The notes under the pieces: model-generated
Databases searched by the model: none
Seen by the model: the letters and a program-made list of their open reading frames with translations, nothing else
Told to the model about the DNA's origin: nothing
Position numbers and translations under genes: made by a program
In this document: positions 52,148 to 63,066 of the stretch, in pieces
Numbering within the stretch: position 1 is the stretch's first letter
How the letters are laid out: each line of letters opens with the position of its first letter
DNA from: Leisingera sp. ANG1
GTDB lineage: Bacteria; Pseudomonadota; Alphaproteobacteria; Rhodobacterales; Rhodobacteraceae
DNA: 64,000 nt
Direction of reading: 5' to 3'
Assembly: GCF_000203975.2 (NCBI RefSeq)
Contig: NZ_AFCF02000006.1
Span: forward strand, 372,001 to 436,000

Positions 52148-52893
52148 AAAACCCGATCCAATGGCTGCGCTCGCTGCTGTTCATCACGCAGATGTATCTG
52201 GCGATGCTGGTGCTGGGCATCGTGTTCGCGCCCTGGGCGCTGGTGTCCCCCAAGGGTGCGCGCACCGCCTGCAAGGCCTATGCCCGCTGGGTGATCTGGA
52301 CTGCGCGCTGGATGGTCGGCATCCGCACCGAAGTGCGCGGGCAGGTGCCTGATGGCGAGGTGATCGTCGCCGCCAAGCACCAGAGCTTCCTCGATATCAT
52401 CATCATCTTCAACGCGGTGCCCTCGGCCCGGTTCATCATGAAGCGGGAGCTGATGTGGACGCCGGTGATCGGTGTCTATGCCAAGCGGCTGGGCTGCGTG
52501 CCGGTGAACCGCGGCAAGCGCGGCGCGGCGATTGCCAAGATGGTCAAGGACGTCGCCAAGGAGACCAAGGAGCCAGGCCAGCTGATCATCTACTCGCAGG
52601 GCACCCGCGTGGCACCGGGGGCCAAGAAACCCTACAAGATCGGCACTGTGGTTTTGTATGAAGGGCTGAAGCAGCCCTGCGTGCCTGCGGCCACCAATGC
52701 CGGCGTGTTCTGGCCCCGCACAGGCATCTACCGCAAGCCCGGCCTGGCGGTGGTGGAGTTCCTGGAAGTGATGCAGCCCGGGATCACCCGCGAGGATTTC
52801 ATGACGCAGCTGGAGGAGCGGGTCGAGGCACGCTCCGATGCGCTGATGCGCGACGCCGGTTTCGACCCGGAACAGGCGCCGGCTCAGGCCTGA
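52144..52893 (+). CDS. plsC: 1-acyl-sn-glycerol-3-phosphate acyltransferase
   Basis: Adds the second acyl chain to lysophosphatidic acid, making phosphatidic acid. 249 residues. Acyltransferase motif AKHQSFLDI (Hx4D), then RELMWTPVIG, and YSQGTRVAPG where most members have EGTR. An N-terminal hydrophobic helix binds the membrane. GTG start overlaps the ftsX stop. The linkage of ftsEX and plsC ties division to membrane synthesis. Confidence 0.94.
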   Translation: MKNPIQWLRSLLFITQMYLAMLVLGIVFAPWALVSPKGARTACKAYARWVIWTARWMVGIRTEVRGQVPDGEVIVAAKHQSFLDIIIIFNAVPSARFIMKRELMWTPVIGVYAKRLGCVPVNRGKRGAAIAKMVKDVAKETKEPGQLIIYSQGTRVAPGAKKPYKIGTVVLYEGLKQPCVPAATNAGVFWPRTGIYRKPGLAVVEFLEVMQPGITREDFMTQLEERVEARSDALMRDAGFDPEQAPAQA

Positions 52894-53077
52894 TCCGGCG
52901 GGCGCAGCCCGGACGCCTTCAAAAATTTTCTGCAGATCAGCGACGGAAGTTCTTTCCGCGGGCGTTTATGCCGTCAGCAAGCGCACTCGTCCTGCGCTTG
53001 TTACACCACTCACAGGTGGCCGGCCGGTTTGGCCGGACCGGGCTGGCGGCGCATTACGCTGTCAGCCCGGAACCCTG

Positions 53078-53386
53078 TCAGCCGATCACATCGCCAACCA
53101 GTATCTGCGGCTGCACATCGGTGAAATTCGGAATGTCCTCCAGCGCCGGGCCTGCCGCCTTCATCGCCGCGTCCATCGCCGCCTGATCGGCAAAGACGAG
53201 GGTGGCGATGGCAAAGAACGGCGGCGCGATGTCCGGCCCGCCTGCCAGCCCCTTGGTCACCACAGCCGATTGGATGTGCGGCCCCATGTGCTGGTCCACG
53301 ATCTGCATGTGGGTGTCGGCGTAGTAAGCGTAGTCGAAGGTTTTGCCTTCGCCAGCCGGGTAAATGACTTGCAATGAAACGGGCAT
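53078..53386 (-). CDS. EthD family protein
   Basis: A 102-residue dimeric alpha/beta-barrel protein of the EthD type, sharing MPVSLQVIYPAGEGKTFDYA and YADTHMQIVDQHMGPHI. EthD proteins are small enzymes or helpers in oxidative catabolism; the substrate is unknown. The gene is alone, with AGGAGACATTCCC ahead of the start. The 184 bases between it and plsC show no clear element. Confidence 0.88.
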   Translation of the reverse strand: MPVSLQVIYPAGEGKTFDYAYYADTHMQIVDQHMGPHIQSAVVTKGLAGGPDIAPPFFAIATLVFADQAAMDAAMKAAGPALEDIPNFTDVQPQILVGDVIG

Positions 53387-53468
53387 GGGAATGTCTCCTG
53401 CTGGGGAAATCTTGGGAGCAGTAGAACGGGAATGAGGAGCAATGCCAACCTGAATTCAGCGTATAGCC

Positions 53469-53993
53469 TTAGCTTGAGCGCGGGCCCATCAGACTGACCG
53501 AGCTGCCTGCACTCTCACCGAAGTCCGGATGCACATAGACGGATACTCCCCAACGCTGGGGGGAGGCAACTTTTCCATGCATCCAAGCCCGAAACAGAAC
53601 GTTGTCTCCCAGAGTTGCCTTGGGATCAAAGGCCAGCTCCGGAAAAATGGCTGCGACGATTTCTTCGATTTTGGCCGCCAGCACCTCTCCTTCGGCTTTG
53701 GTAAGAGAATACGGTGCATTTGTGGAAATGGTGCAGGAGTGTTCTTGCAAGTGGAGGAAGCTTGCAGAAACAGGATCCACCCAGCGCTGTTCATGCAGAA
53801 TCAAATCCTTCCTGATCAGGCCGAACGTTTCAGGAGATTCATCCAGTGTACCCAAGTGGAATGGAACGCAGATTTCTGTGAACAGCTGAGCGGTGCGGTC
53901 TGCGCGGCTAGGCTCGCTGTGCAGTTCCCGGCCAAGCAGCAGGCCTGCTGCGAGACCAGCAGCGCAGACCGTCAGTAGAATCTTAGGGTTCAA
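53469..53993 (-). CDS. Exported hypothetical protein
   Basis: A 174-residue protein with a signal peptide or anchor (residues 3-22: PKILLTVCAAGLAAGLLLGR). The mature part is alpha/beta with a CTISTNAPYSLTKAEGE stretch. I do not recognise it; it looks like NMCC_0638-type exported proteins. GC content looks lower than in the surrounding genes, a possible sign of transfer. It lies past the terminator that follows lpd. Confidence 0.65.
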   Translation of the reverse strand: MNPKILLTVCAAGLAAGLLLGRELHSEPSRADRTAQLFTEICVPFHLGTLDESPETFGLIRKDLILHEQRWVDPVSASFLHLQEHSCTISTNAPYSLTKAEGEVLAAKIEEIVAAIFPELAFDPKATLGDNVLFRAWMHGKVASPQRWGVSVYVHPDFGESAGSSVSLMGPRSS

Positions 53994-54011
53994 TTATTGG
54001 CCTCGAAATAG

Positions 54012-54034
54012 GCCCGGCCCGCTTAGGGCCGGGC
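54012..54034 (-). terminator. Hairpin after lpd
   Basis: GCCCGGCCC (54012-54020) and GGGCCGGGC (54026-54034) pair across a 5-base loop; on the minus strand it is followed by CTATTTC. It likely ends the suc-odh-lpd transcript. Confidence 0.7.
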
Positions 54035-54042
54035 TCTTGCAA

Positions 54043-55434
54043 TCAGCTATGGATCGGCCCGTCGCCGCAGGCCAGCGCCGCTTCGCGCACGGCTTCGGAA
54101 TAGGTCGGGTGGGCGTGGCAGGTGAGCGCCACATCCTCGGCCGAGGCGCCGAATTCCATTGCCACGCACAGCTCGTGGATCATGTCGCCCGCTGCCGGGC
54201 CGATGATCGCGGCGCCCAGGATGCGGTCGGTTTCCGCATCGGTGATGATCTTGACAAAACCGCCCTCGGCCTGGCCGACGGCCTTGGCGCGGGCGTTGCC
54301 CATGAACATGAACTTGCCGGTCTTGACCTTCTTGCCTTCGGCCTTCAGCGCGTCCTCGGTCGCACCAACGGTGGCCACCTCGGGCGTGGTGTAGACGACG
54401 CCCGGAATGACGCCGTAGTTCACATGGCCATGCTTGCCGGCGATCACTTCGGCCACCGCCATGCCTTCATCCTCGGCTTTGTGAGCCAGCATGGGGCCTT
54501 CGATCACATCGCCGATGGCATAGATGCCGGGCAGGTTGGTGCGCCAGTGGTTGTCGGTGGCGATCTGGCCGCGCTCGGTCATCTTGATGCCGAGGCTGTC
54601 CAGCCCCAGGCCTTCGCTGTAGGGTTTGCGGCCGGTTGCCACCAGCACCACATCGGCGTCCAGCACCACCTCGTCACCGCCCTTCTTGGGCTGGTACTTG
54701 ACCTTGGCCTTGGTCTTGGAGGTTTCCACCCCCTGTACCGCGGCGCCCAGAATGATGTTGAGGCCCTGTTTCTCCAGGATCCGCTTGAAGGAGCGCTGCA
54801 CGTCCTTGTCCATGCCGGGGCAGACCGCGTCCATGTATTCGACCACGGTCACTTCCGACCCGAGGCGGGCATAGACCGAGCCCAGTTCCAGACCGATCAC
54901 GCCGGCACCAATGACGGCCAGTTTCTTCGGGATCTTCGGCAGTTCCAGCGCACCGGTGGAGGAGACCACGATCTTCTCGTCGATCTCCACACCCGGAATG
55001 GAGGCAGGCACCGAGCCGGAGGCGATCACGATGTTCTTGGCCTCGTGCACCTCGTCGCCGACCTGCACCTTGCCGGCCGCCGGGATGGAAGCCCAGCCCT
55101 TGATCCAGTCGATCTTGTTCTTCTTGAACAGGAACTCGATGCCGCCGGTGTTCTGGCCGATCACCTCGTCCTTGTAGGCCTTCATCTGATCCCAGTCGAC
55201 CGAGGGGCTTTTGCCCTTGAGGCCCATATGGGCAAAGTTGTGCTCTGCCTCATGCAGCAGGTGGGTCGAATGCAGCAGCGCCTTGGACGGGATGCAGCCC
55301 ACGTTCAGGCAGGTGCCGCCGAGGGTTTCGCGGCCCTCGACAACAGCTGTTTTCAGTCCCAGCTGGGCGCAGCGGATGGCGCAGACATAGCCGCCGGGGC
55401 CGGCGCCGATTACGATGACGTCATATTGGGACAT
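54043..55434 (-). CDS. lpd: Dihydrolipoyl dehydrogenase (E3)
   Basis: FAD flavoprotein that reoxidises the lipoyl groups of 2-oxoglutarate dehydrogenase. 463 residues. FAD motif [20 protein letters not shown]; redox cysteines in [16 protein letters not shown]; the C-terminal His-Glu region reads [18 protein letters not shown]. The start giving MSQYDV is the family start. It is the last gene of the TCA cluster. Confidence 0.96.
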   Translation of the reverse strand: MSQYDVIVIGAGPGGYVCAIRCAQLGLKTAVVEGRETLGGTCLNVGCIPSKALLHSTHLLHEAEHNFAHMGLKGKSPSVDWDQMKAYKDEVIGQNTGGIEFLFKKNKIDWIKGWASIPAAGKVQVGDEVHEAKNIVIASGSVPASIPGVEIDEKIVVSSTGALELPKIPKKLAVIGAGVIGLELGSVYARLGSEVTVVEYMDAVCPGMDKDVQRSFKRILEKQGLNIILGAAVQGVETSKTKAKVKYQPKKGGDEVVLDADVVLVATGRKPYSEGLGLDSLGIKMTERGQIATDNHWRTNLPGIYAIGDVIEGPMLAHKAEDEGMAVAEVIAGKHGHVNYGVIPGVVYTTPEVATVGATEDALKAEGKKVKTGKFMFMGNARAKAVGQAEGGFVKIITDAETDRILGAAIIGPAAGDMIHELCVAMEFGASAEDVALTCHAHPTYSEAVREAALACGDGPIHS

Positions 55435-55504
55435 GGGTCGGTTTTCCTCGTTTCTCCCCGGTTCCGTTTCTCGGAACACGCGTTAGGGGATTGTGGTGTT
55501 ATGA

Positions 55505-55774
55505 TCAGACCGGGGTCAACATCTTGATCGAGATATTGGTGACCCCGTCGCGTTCAAGGTGCATGGCGAGTTCTTCGGAGCCGAAGAAAGCGCGGGCCTT
55601 CTCCAGATCGGTGATCGCGAACAGCGCCACGGCGTGGTTCTTGCGGTCCGGATCGCTCCAGACGTTCAGATCGGTGATGCCAGCGGCCTGCCGGTTGCGC
55701 TTGTCCTGCCGGAACACGGTGAGCCAGGCGTTGAAATCGGCCACATCGGCCTGCCAGAGAACATGGGTTGCCAT
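55505..55774 (-). CDS. Small hypothetical protein, dimeric ferredoxin-like fold
   Basis: An 89-residue cytosolic protein, MATHVLWQADVADFNAWLTV at the start, and a NVWSDPDRKNHAVALFAITD strand-turn-strand. The pattern suggests a dimeric alpha/beta-barrel (ABM-like or DUF3764-like) protein. It lies between MAPEG and lpd in the TCA cluster. Function unknown. Confidence 0.7.
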   Translation of the reverse strand: MATHVLWQADVADFNAWLTVFRQDKRNRQAAGITDLNVWSDPDRKNHAVALFAITDLEKARAFFGSEELAMHLERDGVTNISIKMLTPV

Positions 55775-55939
55775 CGGGGTTACTCCTTTATCCGTATTGA
55801 GGGCAGGATGCCCCGGTAAGGGTAAGGAGCGCTTTGATTCCACTCAAGAAAGGCGTGTGCCGCAGAAGTTTCCGCAGAATAGCGGCGCTGCCCCCGGCTT
55901 GGGCGGAGCCAATTTGAGTATTTTCGGAAAGGTGAAAGC

Positions 55940-56332
55940 TCATGCGAGGAGCACCCCCGCAAGCATCGCGGCAAGGCCACTGGTGGCAATCAGCCAGATG
56001 GCGGTGCGCAGGTAAGGCACGCCGCTGAGGTAGGCAGGCAGGTAGAGGGCGCGGCCCCCGAGATAAGTGTAAATCCCGGTGGTGATCAGCGCGCTGTGCA
56101 GGCTCGCCAGTTCCGCGACCAGCGCCAGGCTGATGAAGACCGGGGCGGTTTCCAGAAAGTTGGTAAAGGCCCGCCGCGCCCGGCCCGCCAATGCGCCGCG
56201 GCTGACAGATGTGTCGCGCGGGCCTGCGGTCCAGGCGTTGCCGACCGAGAGCTTCAACAGGAAGCTGTCGCAGCTCACGTGGATCAGGGCGAGGATCGAG
56301 AGGCAGACAAGGCCCCAGAGCGGGAGGGTCAT
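55940..56332 (-). CDS. MAPEG family membrane protein
   Basis: A 130-residue membrane protein with four hydrophobic helices, matching MAPEG (eicosanoid/glutathione-metabolism fold); bacterial members are of unknown function. The FTNFLETAPVFISLALVAEL stretch is the family marker. The ATG overlaps the stop of the upstream 200-residue membrane gene (ATGA). Confidence 0.85.
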   Translation of the reverse strand: MTLPLWGLVCLSILALIHVSCDSFLLKLSVGNAWTAGPRDTSVSRGALAGRARRAFTNFLETAPVFISLALVAELASLHSALITTGIYTYLGGRALYLPAYLSGVPYLRTAIWLIATSGLAAMLAGVLLA

Positions 56333-56931
56333 GCCTCGTTCTTTTCCGAAAAACTCTCATTCAGGAGAATGTCCAGCTCCTTTAGAGTGTCGGATGAGAC
56401 CTTCTTTAGCCATCTCGAAAAACAAAAACTAATGGGTCCCGCTACCCAAGCTGAGCTCTGGCTCAATGGGGATTGTTTAAGTGCATCAAAGAAAGAAACG
56501 CCATTCTCGGATAGATCCCAAAAAGCTAAGAAGATGCTCACGGCAACACAAAAAATAACTATCCCAATTGCTCCCATGGCAAGTTCCGCCTTTGACTGAG
56601 CATCACGGTAAAGTGCAATAAGTAGTGGGTTTTCAGTAGCGCCAACTCTAGCGGCTAGCATCACCTTGCTGCGCTCGCTAAACAGCCCCTTGTCAAAAGT
56701 TGGCCTGCCTAGGGGTATGATAAGCATACCTAACAGAAGGCAAGCAAAGAGAAGGCCGATCATTAAGAAAACAAGCTCGAGATTTAATGGAATGCCTTTG
56801 TCATTGAGCGGTTCCTTTGGAAATGCATTTACCACTCCAACCACGTTAAGGAAAAGCAATGCCAGCCCTCCAATCGCCAGGCGATTGAAGGTGCTAGTCC
56901 AATTCCGAGTGATGTCAGAAAGCTGTAGCAA
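56329..56931 (-). CDS. Hypothetical four-helix membrane protein in the suc cluster
   Basis: A 200-residue protein of unknown function with four hydrophobic helices (about 18-36, 54-75, 118-138 and 160-173). Its DNA is visibly AT-richer than its neighbours: 26 of 60 bases are G or C at 56461-56520. The start lies 8 bases after the odhB stop. This base composition and the lack of a known family suggest a recently gained gene between odhB and the MAPEG gene. It is translationally coupled to the MAPEG gene. Confidence 0.7.
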   Translation of the reverse strand: MLQLSDITRNWTSTFNRLAIGGLALLFLNVVGVVNAFPKEPLNDKGIPLNLELVFLMIGLLFACLLLGMLIIPLGRPTFDKGLFSERSKVMLAARVGATENPLLIALYRDAQSKAELAMGAIGIVIFCVAVSIFLAFWDLSENGVSFFDALKQSPLSQSSAWVAGPISFCFSRWLKKVSSDTLKELDILLNESFSEKNEA

Positions 56932-56939
56932 ACTGAGCC

Positions 56940-58454
<1,515 letters not shown>

Positions 58455-58466
58455 GTCTCTTTATCC

Positions 58467-61418
58467 TCAGATGCTCAGCGCTTCGTTCACGAGGGCTGCT
58501 TGTTGGGCTTTGTGTTCGCTGGCCAGGCCGGTTGCGGGCGAGGCCGAAGTGGCGCGGCCTGTATAGACGGGCCGGGTGTGCTTGGCGCCGATGCGGGTCA
58601 GCACCCATTCGATGTTGGGCTCGATGAAGGTCCAGGCGCCCTGGTTCTTGGGCTCTTCCTGGCACCAGACCATTTCCGCCTGCTTGAAGCGTTCCAGCTC
58701 CTTCACCATCGAGATGGCGGGGAACGGGTAGAACTGCTCGATCCGCATCAGGTAGACGTCATTGATGCCGCGGGCGTCGCGTTCTTCCAAAAGGTCGTAG
58801 TAGACCTTGCCCGAGCACATCACCACGCGCTTGATCTTGTCGTCCGCCACCAGCTGGGTGTCGGAGTTACCGTGCTGCGCGTCGTCCCACAGCACCCGGT
58901 GGAAGCTGGAGCCGGTAGTGAATTCCTCTGCCTTGCTGACTGCCAGCTTGTGGCGCAGCAGCGACTTGGGCGTGACCAGGATCAGCGGCTTGCGGAAGGT
59001 GCGGTGCAGCTGGCGGCGCAGGATGTGGAAGTAGTTTGCCGGCGTGGTGCAGTTGGCAACGATCCAGTTGTCCTGGCCGCACATCTGCAGGAAGCGCTCC
59101 AGCCGGGCGGAGGAGTGCTCCGGCCCCTGGCCCTCGAACCCGTGCGGCAGCAGGCAGACGAGGCCAGACATCCGCAGCCACTTCGATTCACCTGAGGAGA
59201 TGAACTGGTCGAACATGATCTGGGCGCCGTTGGCGAAATCGCCAAACTGGGCTTCCCACAGGGTCAGCGCGTTCGGTTCGGCCAGCGAGTAGCCGTATTC
59301 AAAACCCAGTACCGCGTATTCTGACAGGGCCGAGTCGATCACCTCGTACTGGGCCTGGCCTGCGCGGATGTTGTTGAGCGGGTAGTAGCGCTCCTCGGTC
59401 TCCTGGTTGACGATGCCGGAATGGCGCTGCGAGAAGGTGCCGCGGGTGGCGTCCTGGCCCGCGAGGCGTACCGGGTAGCCTTCCAGCATCAGCGAGCCAA
59501 AGGCCATCGCCTCGCCGGTGGCCCAGTCAAAGCCCTCGCCGGTTTCGAACATCTTGCCGCGGGCGTCCAGAACCCGGCCGACGGTGCGGTGCAGCGGGAA
59601 GCCCTCGGGCACCTGGCTCAGCGCGCGGCCGATGTCGGCCAGGGTGTCCGGCTCGATCGCGGTGCGGCCGCGCTGGTAGTCGGCGTCCTTCTTGTCCAGA
59701 TGCGACCAGCGCCCGTCCAGCCAGTCGGCCTTGTTGGGCTTGTAGTTCTTGCCGGTCTCGAACTCCTCGTTCAGATGCGCCTGGAAGGCGGCCTTCATGT
59801 CCTCGATCTCTCCCTCGGGGATGAGGCCATCCTTGACCAGCCGGTCGGTGTAGAGGGTGAGGGTGGTCTTGTGGCCCTTGATCTTCTTGTACATCAAGGG
59901 GTTGGTGAACATCGGCTCATCGCCTTCGTTGTGACCGAAGCGGCGGTAGCAGAAGATGTCCAGCACCACGTCCTTGTGGAACTTCTGGCGGAACTCGGTG
60001 GCGACCTTGGCGGCGTGCACCACCGCCTCCGGGTCGTCGCCGTTCACGTGGAAAATCGGCGCCTCAACCACCAGCGCGTTGTCGGTGGGATAGGGGGAGG
60101 AACGCGAGAAATGCGGTGCGGTGGTGAAACCGATCTGGTTGTTCACCACGATATGCATGGTGCCGCCGGCCTTGTGGCCGCGCAGGCCCGACAGCGCAAA
60201 GCATTCCGCCACCACGCCCTGGCCGGCAAAGGCCGCATCCCCGTGCAGCAGGATCGGCAGCACCTGGCTGCGCTCGGTGTCGCCCAGCTGGTCCTGCTTG
60301 GCGCGGACCTTGCCCAGAACCACCGGGTTCACCGCCTCCAGGTGCGAGGGGTTGGCGGTCAGGCTGAGGTGCACGTTGTTGCCGTCAAACTCCCGGTCGG
60401 AGGAGGCGCCGAGGTGGTATTTCACGTCGCCGGAGCCGTCCACATCCTCGGGCTTGAAGCTGCCGCCCTGGAATTCGTTGAAGATCGCCCGGTAGGGCTT
60501 CTGCATCACGTTGGCGAGGATGTTGAGGCGGCCGCGGTGCGGCATGCCGATCACGATGTCGCGCACACCCAGGGCGCCGCCGCGCTTGATGATCTGCTCC
60601 ATCGCCGGGATGAGGCTCTCGCCGCCGTCCAGGCCGAACCGCTTGGTACCGGTGTATTTGACGTGCAGGAACTTCTCAAAGCCCTCGGCCTCGACCATCT
60701 TGTTGAGGATCGCCTTGCGGCCCTCGCGGGTGAAGGTGATTTCCTTGTCGTAACCCTCGATCCGTTCTTTCAGCCAGCTGGCCTCTTCGGGATTGGAGAT
60801 GTGCATGTACTGCAGCGCGAAGGTGCCGCAATAGGTGCGTTTCACGATCTCCACGATCTGGCGCATGGTCGCGACCTGCAGGCCCAGAACGTTGTCGATG
60901 AAGATCGGCCGGTCCATGTCGGCATCGGTGAAGCCGTAGGATTTCGGGTCCAGTTCCGGGTGCGGGGTGGCGGCACGCATGCCCAGCGGGTCGAGATCCG
61001 CCGCCAGATGGCCGCGGATCCGGTAGGCGCGGATCAGCATCAGGGCGCGGATCGAGTCCAGCACCGCGCGCTGCACCTGATCGTCGGTCAGCTCAACGCC
61101 TTTGGCGGCGGCCTTGTCCTTGATCTTCTTGCCCGCGCCTTTGGCCTCGGCGGGGGCCGGCCATTCGCCGGTCAGCGCGCCGGTCAGATCGTCATTGGGG
61201 GCCGGTGGCCAGTCGCCGCGCGCCCAGGAGGGGCCCTTGGCCTCTGCCTTCACGTCCAGTTCGGCATCGCCCATCTGGCGGAAGAACTCGGCCCAGGCGG
61301 CATCCACCGCGTTCGGGTCATTGGCGTAACGGGCATAAAGCTGCTCCAGATACTCCGCATTGTGCCCCTGCATGAAGGAGGAGGCGTGAAAGAGGTCGTT
61401 GGGCGATTGGTCGGTCAT
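58467..61418 (-). CDS. sucA: 2-oxoglutarate dehydrogenase E1
   Basis: Thiamine-diphosphate decarboxylase of the oxoglutarate dehydrogenase complex. 983 residues. N-terminal SFMQGHNAEYLEQLYARY; TPP/metal region GDAAFAGQGVVAE; HNEGDEPMFTNPLMYK; WCQEEPKNQGAWTFIEP in the C-terminal domain. It is a classical E1o, separate from the E2. The 42-bp gap to the upstream small gene holds its ribosome site. Energy metabolism of the TCA cycle. Confidence 0.97.
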   Translation of the reverse strand: MTDQSPNDLFHASSFMQGHNAEYLEQLYARYANDPNAVDAAWAEFFRQMGDAELDVKAEAKGPSWARGDWPPAPNDDLTGALTGEWPAPAEAKGAGKKIKDKAAAKGVELTDDQVQRAVLDSIRALMLIRAYRIRGHLAADLDPLGMRAATPHPELDPKSYGFTDADMDRPIFIDNVLGLQVATMRQIVEIVKRTYCGTFALQYMHISNPEEASWLKERIEGYDKEITFTREGRKAILNKMVEAEGFEKFLHVKYTGTKRFGLDGGESLIPAMEQIIKRGGALGVRDIVIGMPHRGRLNILANVMQKPYRAIFNEFQGGSFKPEDVDGSGDVKYHLGASSDREFDGNNVHLSLTANPSHLEAVNPVVLGKVRAKQDQLGDTERSQVLPILLHGDAAFAGQGVVAECFALSGLRGHKAGGTMHIVVNNQIGFTTAPHFSRSSPYPTDNALVVEAPIFHVNGDDPEAVVHAAKVATEFRQKFHKDVVLDIFCYRRFGHNEGDEPMFTNPLMYKKIKGHKTTLTLYTDRLVKDGLIPEGEIEDMKAAFQAHLNEEFETGKNYKPNKADWLDGRWSHLDKKDADYQRGRTAIEPDTLADIGRALSQVPEGFPLHRTVGRVLDARGKMFETGEGFDWATGEAMAFGSLMLEGYPVRLAGQDATRGTFSQRHSGIVNQETEERYYPLNNIRAGQAQYEVIDSALSEYAVLGFEYGYSLAEPNALTLWEAQFGDFANGAQIMFDQFISSGESKWLRMSGLVCLLPHGFEGQGPEHSSARLERFLQMCGQDNWIVANCTTPANYFHILRRQLHRTFRKPLILVTPKSLLRHKLAVSKAEEFTTGSSFHRVLWDDAQHGNSDTQLVADDKIKRVVMCSGKVYYDLLEERDARGINDVYLMRIEQFYPFPAISMVKELERFKQAEMVWCQEEPKNQGAWTFIEPNIEWVLTRIGAKHTRPVYTGRATSASPATGLASEHKAQQAALVNEALSI

Positions 61419-61460
61419 CTTAAGCTCCCGAAGAGTCGGTATGCGGTTTGTGGGGGCAGG

Positions 61461-61736
61461 TCAGGGTTCGCACTGGAACGTGACCTGTTCCTTGGTCGGG
61501 TCGAGCGATTGTTCCGGGCCGGACGTGATGGTCACGGAACTGGCGCCCTTGCAGATTTCGGTTTCAATACGGGCCTGGACGTCCTCGATGCTGGTGCCGG
61601 GCTCGAAGTTCAGCACGCCCTGCATCGGCGCGGTGATGGCCGCGGCGGAGGTGGCGGTGAGGAGGGCGAGGCATAGTGTGCTTGCACTTGCCGACGTTGG
61701 CCTGAGGACGCGGGAGGAGCGAATTCTCTTGGTCAT
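61461..61736 (-). CDS. Small exported hypothetical protein
   Basis: A 91-residue protein with a signal peptide (about 1-32, Ala-rich core, cleavage after SAAA). Mature part: VLNFEPGTSIEDVQARIETE and a C-terminal strand with two Cys (CKGASS, FQCEP) that could form a disulfide. Unknown family. It overlaps the DUF805 gene stop (ATGA). Confidence 0.65.
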   Translation of the reverse strand: MTKRIRSSRVLRPTSASASTLCLALLTATSAAAITAPMQGVLNFEPGTSIEDVQARIETEICKGASSVTITSGPEQSLDPTKEQVTFQCEP

Positions 61737-62161
61737 TGGTGTGCCTCCTGCGGGTTGGGGCCGTATTTGTTGGAGCCAGGTTGGGAAGGAAGTGCAAAGG
61801 TAATCAGAAAAGCGAGAAATAAAACGCAGGTCACGATAAATGCGGTTTCTTCAGAAAAACTGAAGGCAGGTGCCACAAAAGCGGCCGACCAAATGAGTAA
61901 TAGCCATCCGCTAAGACCGATGTCGTGGTAGCGTCTTACGGCGCAGCTGATTATGGGAAGCAGGGTCGCTAAAACAACTGCAAGGTAGAAAACAGAGAAA
62001 CGAAGTCCTGCGGTCTCTGAAAGCCATTCATCTGCTGCTTTTGAGACCATTACCATGACAGTTACGAGCATATAGAATTGCCAAAACTCGCTTCTCTGGG
62101 CGCGACCTTTGAGGTCGCGCCACTTGGCATAACAAGCTTTGACTGCTTGCTCGGTCGTCAT
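61733..62161 (-). CDS. DUF805 membrane protein
   Basis: A 142-residue inner-membrane protein with the DUF805 signature: CYAKWRDLKGRAQRSEFWQF at the N-terminus and RRYHDIGLSGWLLLIW in the middle; four hydrophobic helices. AT-rich relative to neighbours (22 of 60 bases G or C at 61801-61860). The stop of sucD is 2 bases upstream. Function unknown. Confidence 0.88.
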   Translation of the reverse strand: MTTEQAVKACYAKWRDLKGRAQRSEFWQFYMLVTVMVMVSKAADEWLSETAGLRFSVFYLAVVLATLLPIISCAVRRYHDIGLSGWLLLIWSAAFVAPAFSFSEETAFIVTCVLFLAFLITFALPSQPGSNKYGPNPQEAHQ

Positions 62162-62163
62162 GC

Positions 62164-63048
62164 TTACTTGCCGATCGCTTTCAGAACCGCTTCGCCCAGG
62201 CCGGCCGGGCTTTCGGCGACCACGATGCCTGCGGATTTCATCGCTTCGATCTTGTCCTCGGCGCCGCCCTTGCCGCCGGCGACAATCGCGCCCGCGTGGC
62301 CCATGCGGCGGCCCGGAGGGGCGGTGCGGCCTGCAATGAAGCCTGCAACCGGCTTCTTGCGGCCTTTCTTGGCCTCATCGGCCAGGAACTGCGCGGCCTC
62401 TTCCTCGGCGGAGCCACCGATTTCGCCGATCATGATGATGCTTTCGGTCTCGTCGTCAGCCAGGAACCATTCCAGCACGTCGATATGCTCGGTGCCTTTG
62501 ATCGGATCGCCGCCGATGCCGACGCAGGTCGACTGGCCCAGGCCCACATCAGTGGTCTGCTTCACCGCCTCATAGGTCAGGGTGCCGGAGCGGGACACCA
62601 CGCCGACAGAACCGCGGCGGTGGATGTGGCCGGGCATGATGCCGATCTTGCAGGCATCCGGGGTGATCACGCCGGGGCAGTTCGGGCCGATCAGGATGGA
62701 GGAGGAATTCTCCAGCGCCCGCTTCACCTTCATCATATCGAGAACCGGGATGCCCTCGGTGATGGCGACGATCACTTCCATTTCGGCGTCGATGGCTTCG
62801 AGGATGGAATCCGCGGCAAACGGCGGCGGCACGTAGATCACCGAGGCATTGGCGCCGGTCACGTGCTTGGCTTCATGCACGGAGTTGAAGACCGGCAGCT
62901 CCAGATGGGTCTGGCCGCCTTTGCCCGGGGTCACGCCGCCGACCATCTTGGTGCCGTAGGCGATGGCCTGTTCGGAGTGGAATGTGCCTTGAGAGCCGGT
63001 GAAGCCCTGACAGATGACCTTGGTGTTTTCGTCGATGAGGACTGCCAT
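62164..63048 (-). CDS. sucD: Succinyl-CoA synthetase alpha subunit
   Basis: Alpha subunit of succinyl-CoA ligase, which carries the phospho-histidine. 294 residues. CoA-binding [13 protein letters not shown] at the N-terminus, [14 protein letters not shown] in the middle, and the active His in [26 protein letters not shown] precedes the ATG. It is separated from sucC by a GT25 gene. Confidence 0.97.
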   Translation of the reverse strand: MAVLIDENTKVICQGFTGSQGTFHSEQAIAYGTKMVGGVTPGKGGQTHLELPVFNSVHEAKHVTGANASVIYVPPPFAADSILEAIDAEMEVIVAITEGIPVLDMMKVKRALENSSSILIGPNCPGVITPDACKIGIMPGHIHRRGSVGVVSRSGTLTYEAVKQTTDVGLGQSTCVGIGGDPIKGTEHIDVLEWFLADDETESIIMIGEIGGSAEEEAAQFLADEAKKGRKKPVAGFIAGRTAPPGRRMGHAGAIVAGGKGGAEDKIEAMKSAGIVVAESPAGLGEAVLKAIGK

Positions 63049-63066
63049 GTTGTCCTTTCCTTTCGA

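Noticed and set aside
59421-61676. 751-codon plus-strand frame antisense to sucA
   Set aside because: sucA is unmistakable on the other strand; the frame reflects strong GC bias at third codon positions.
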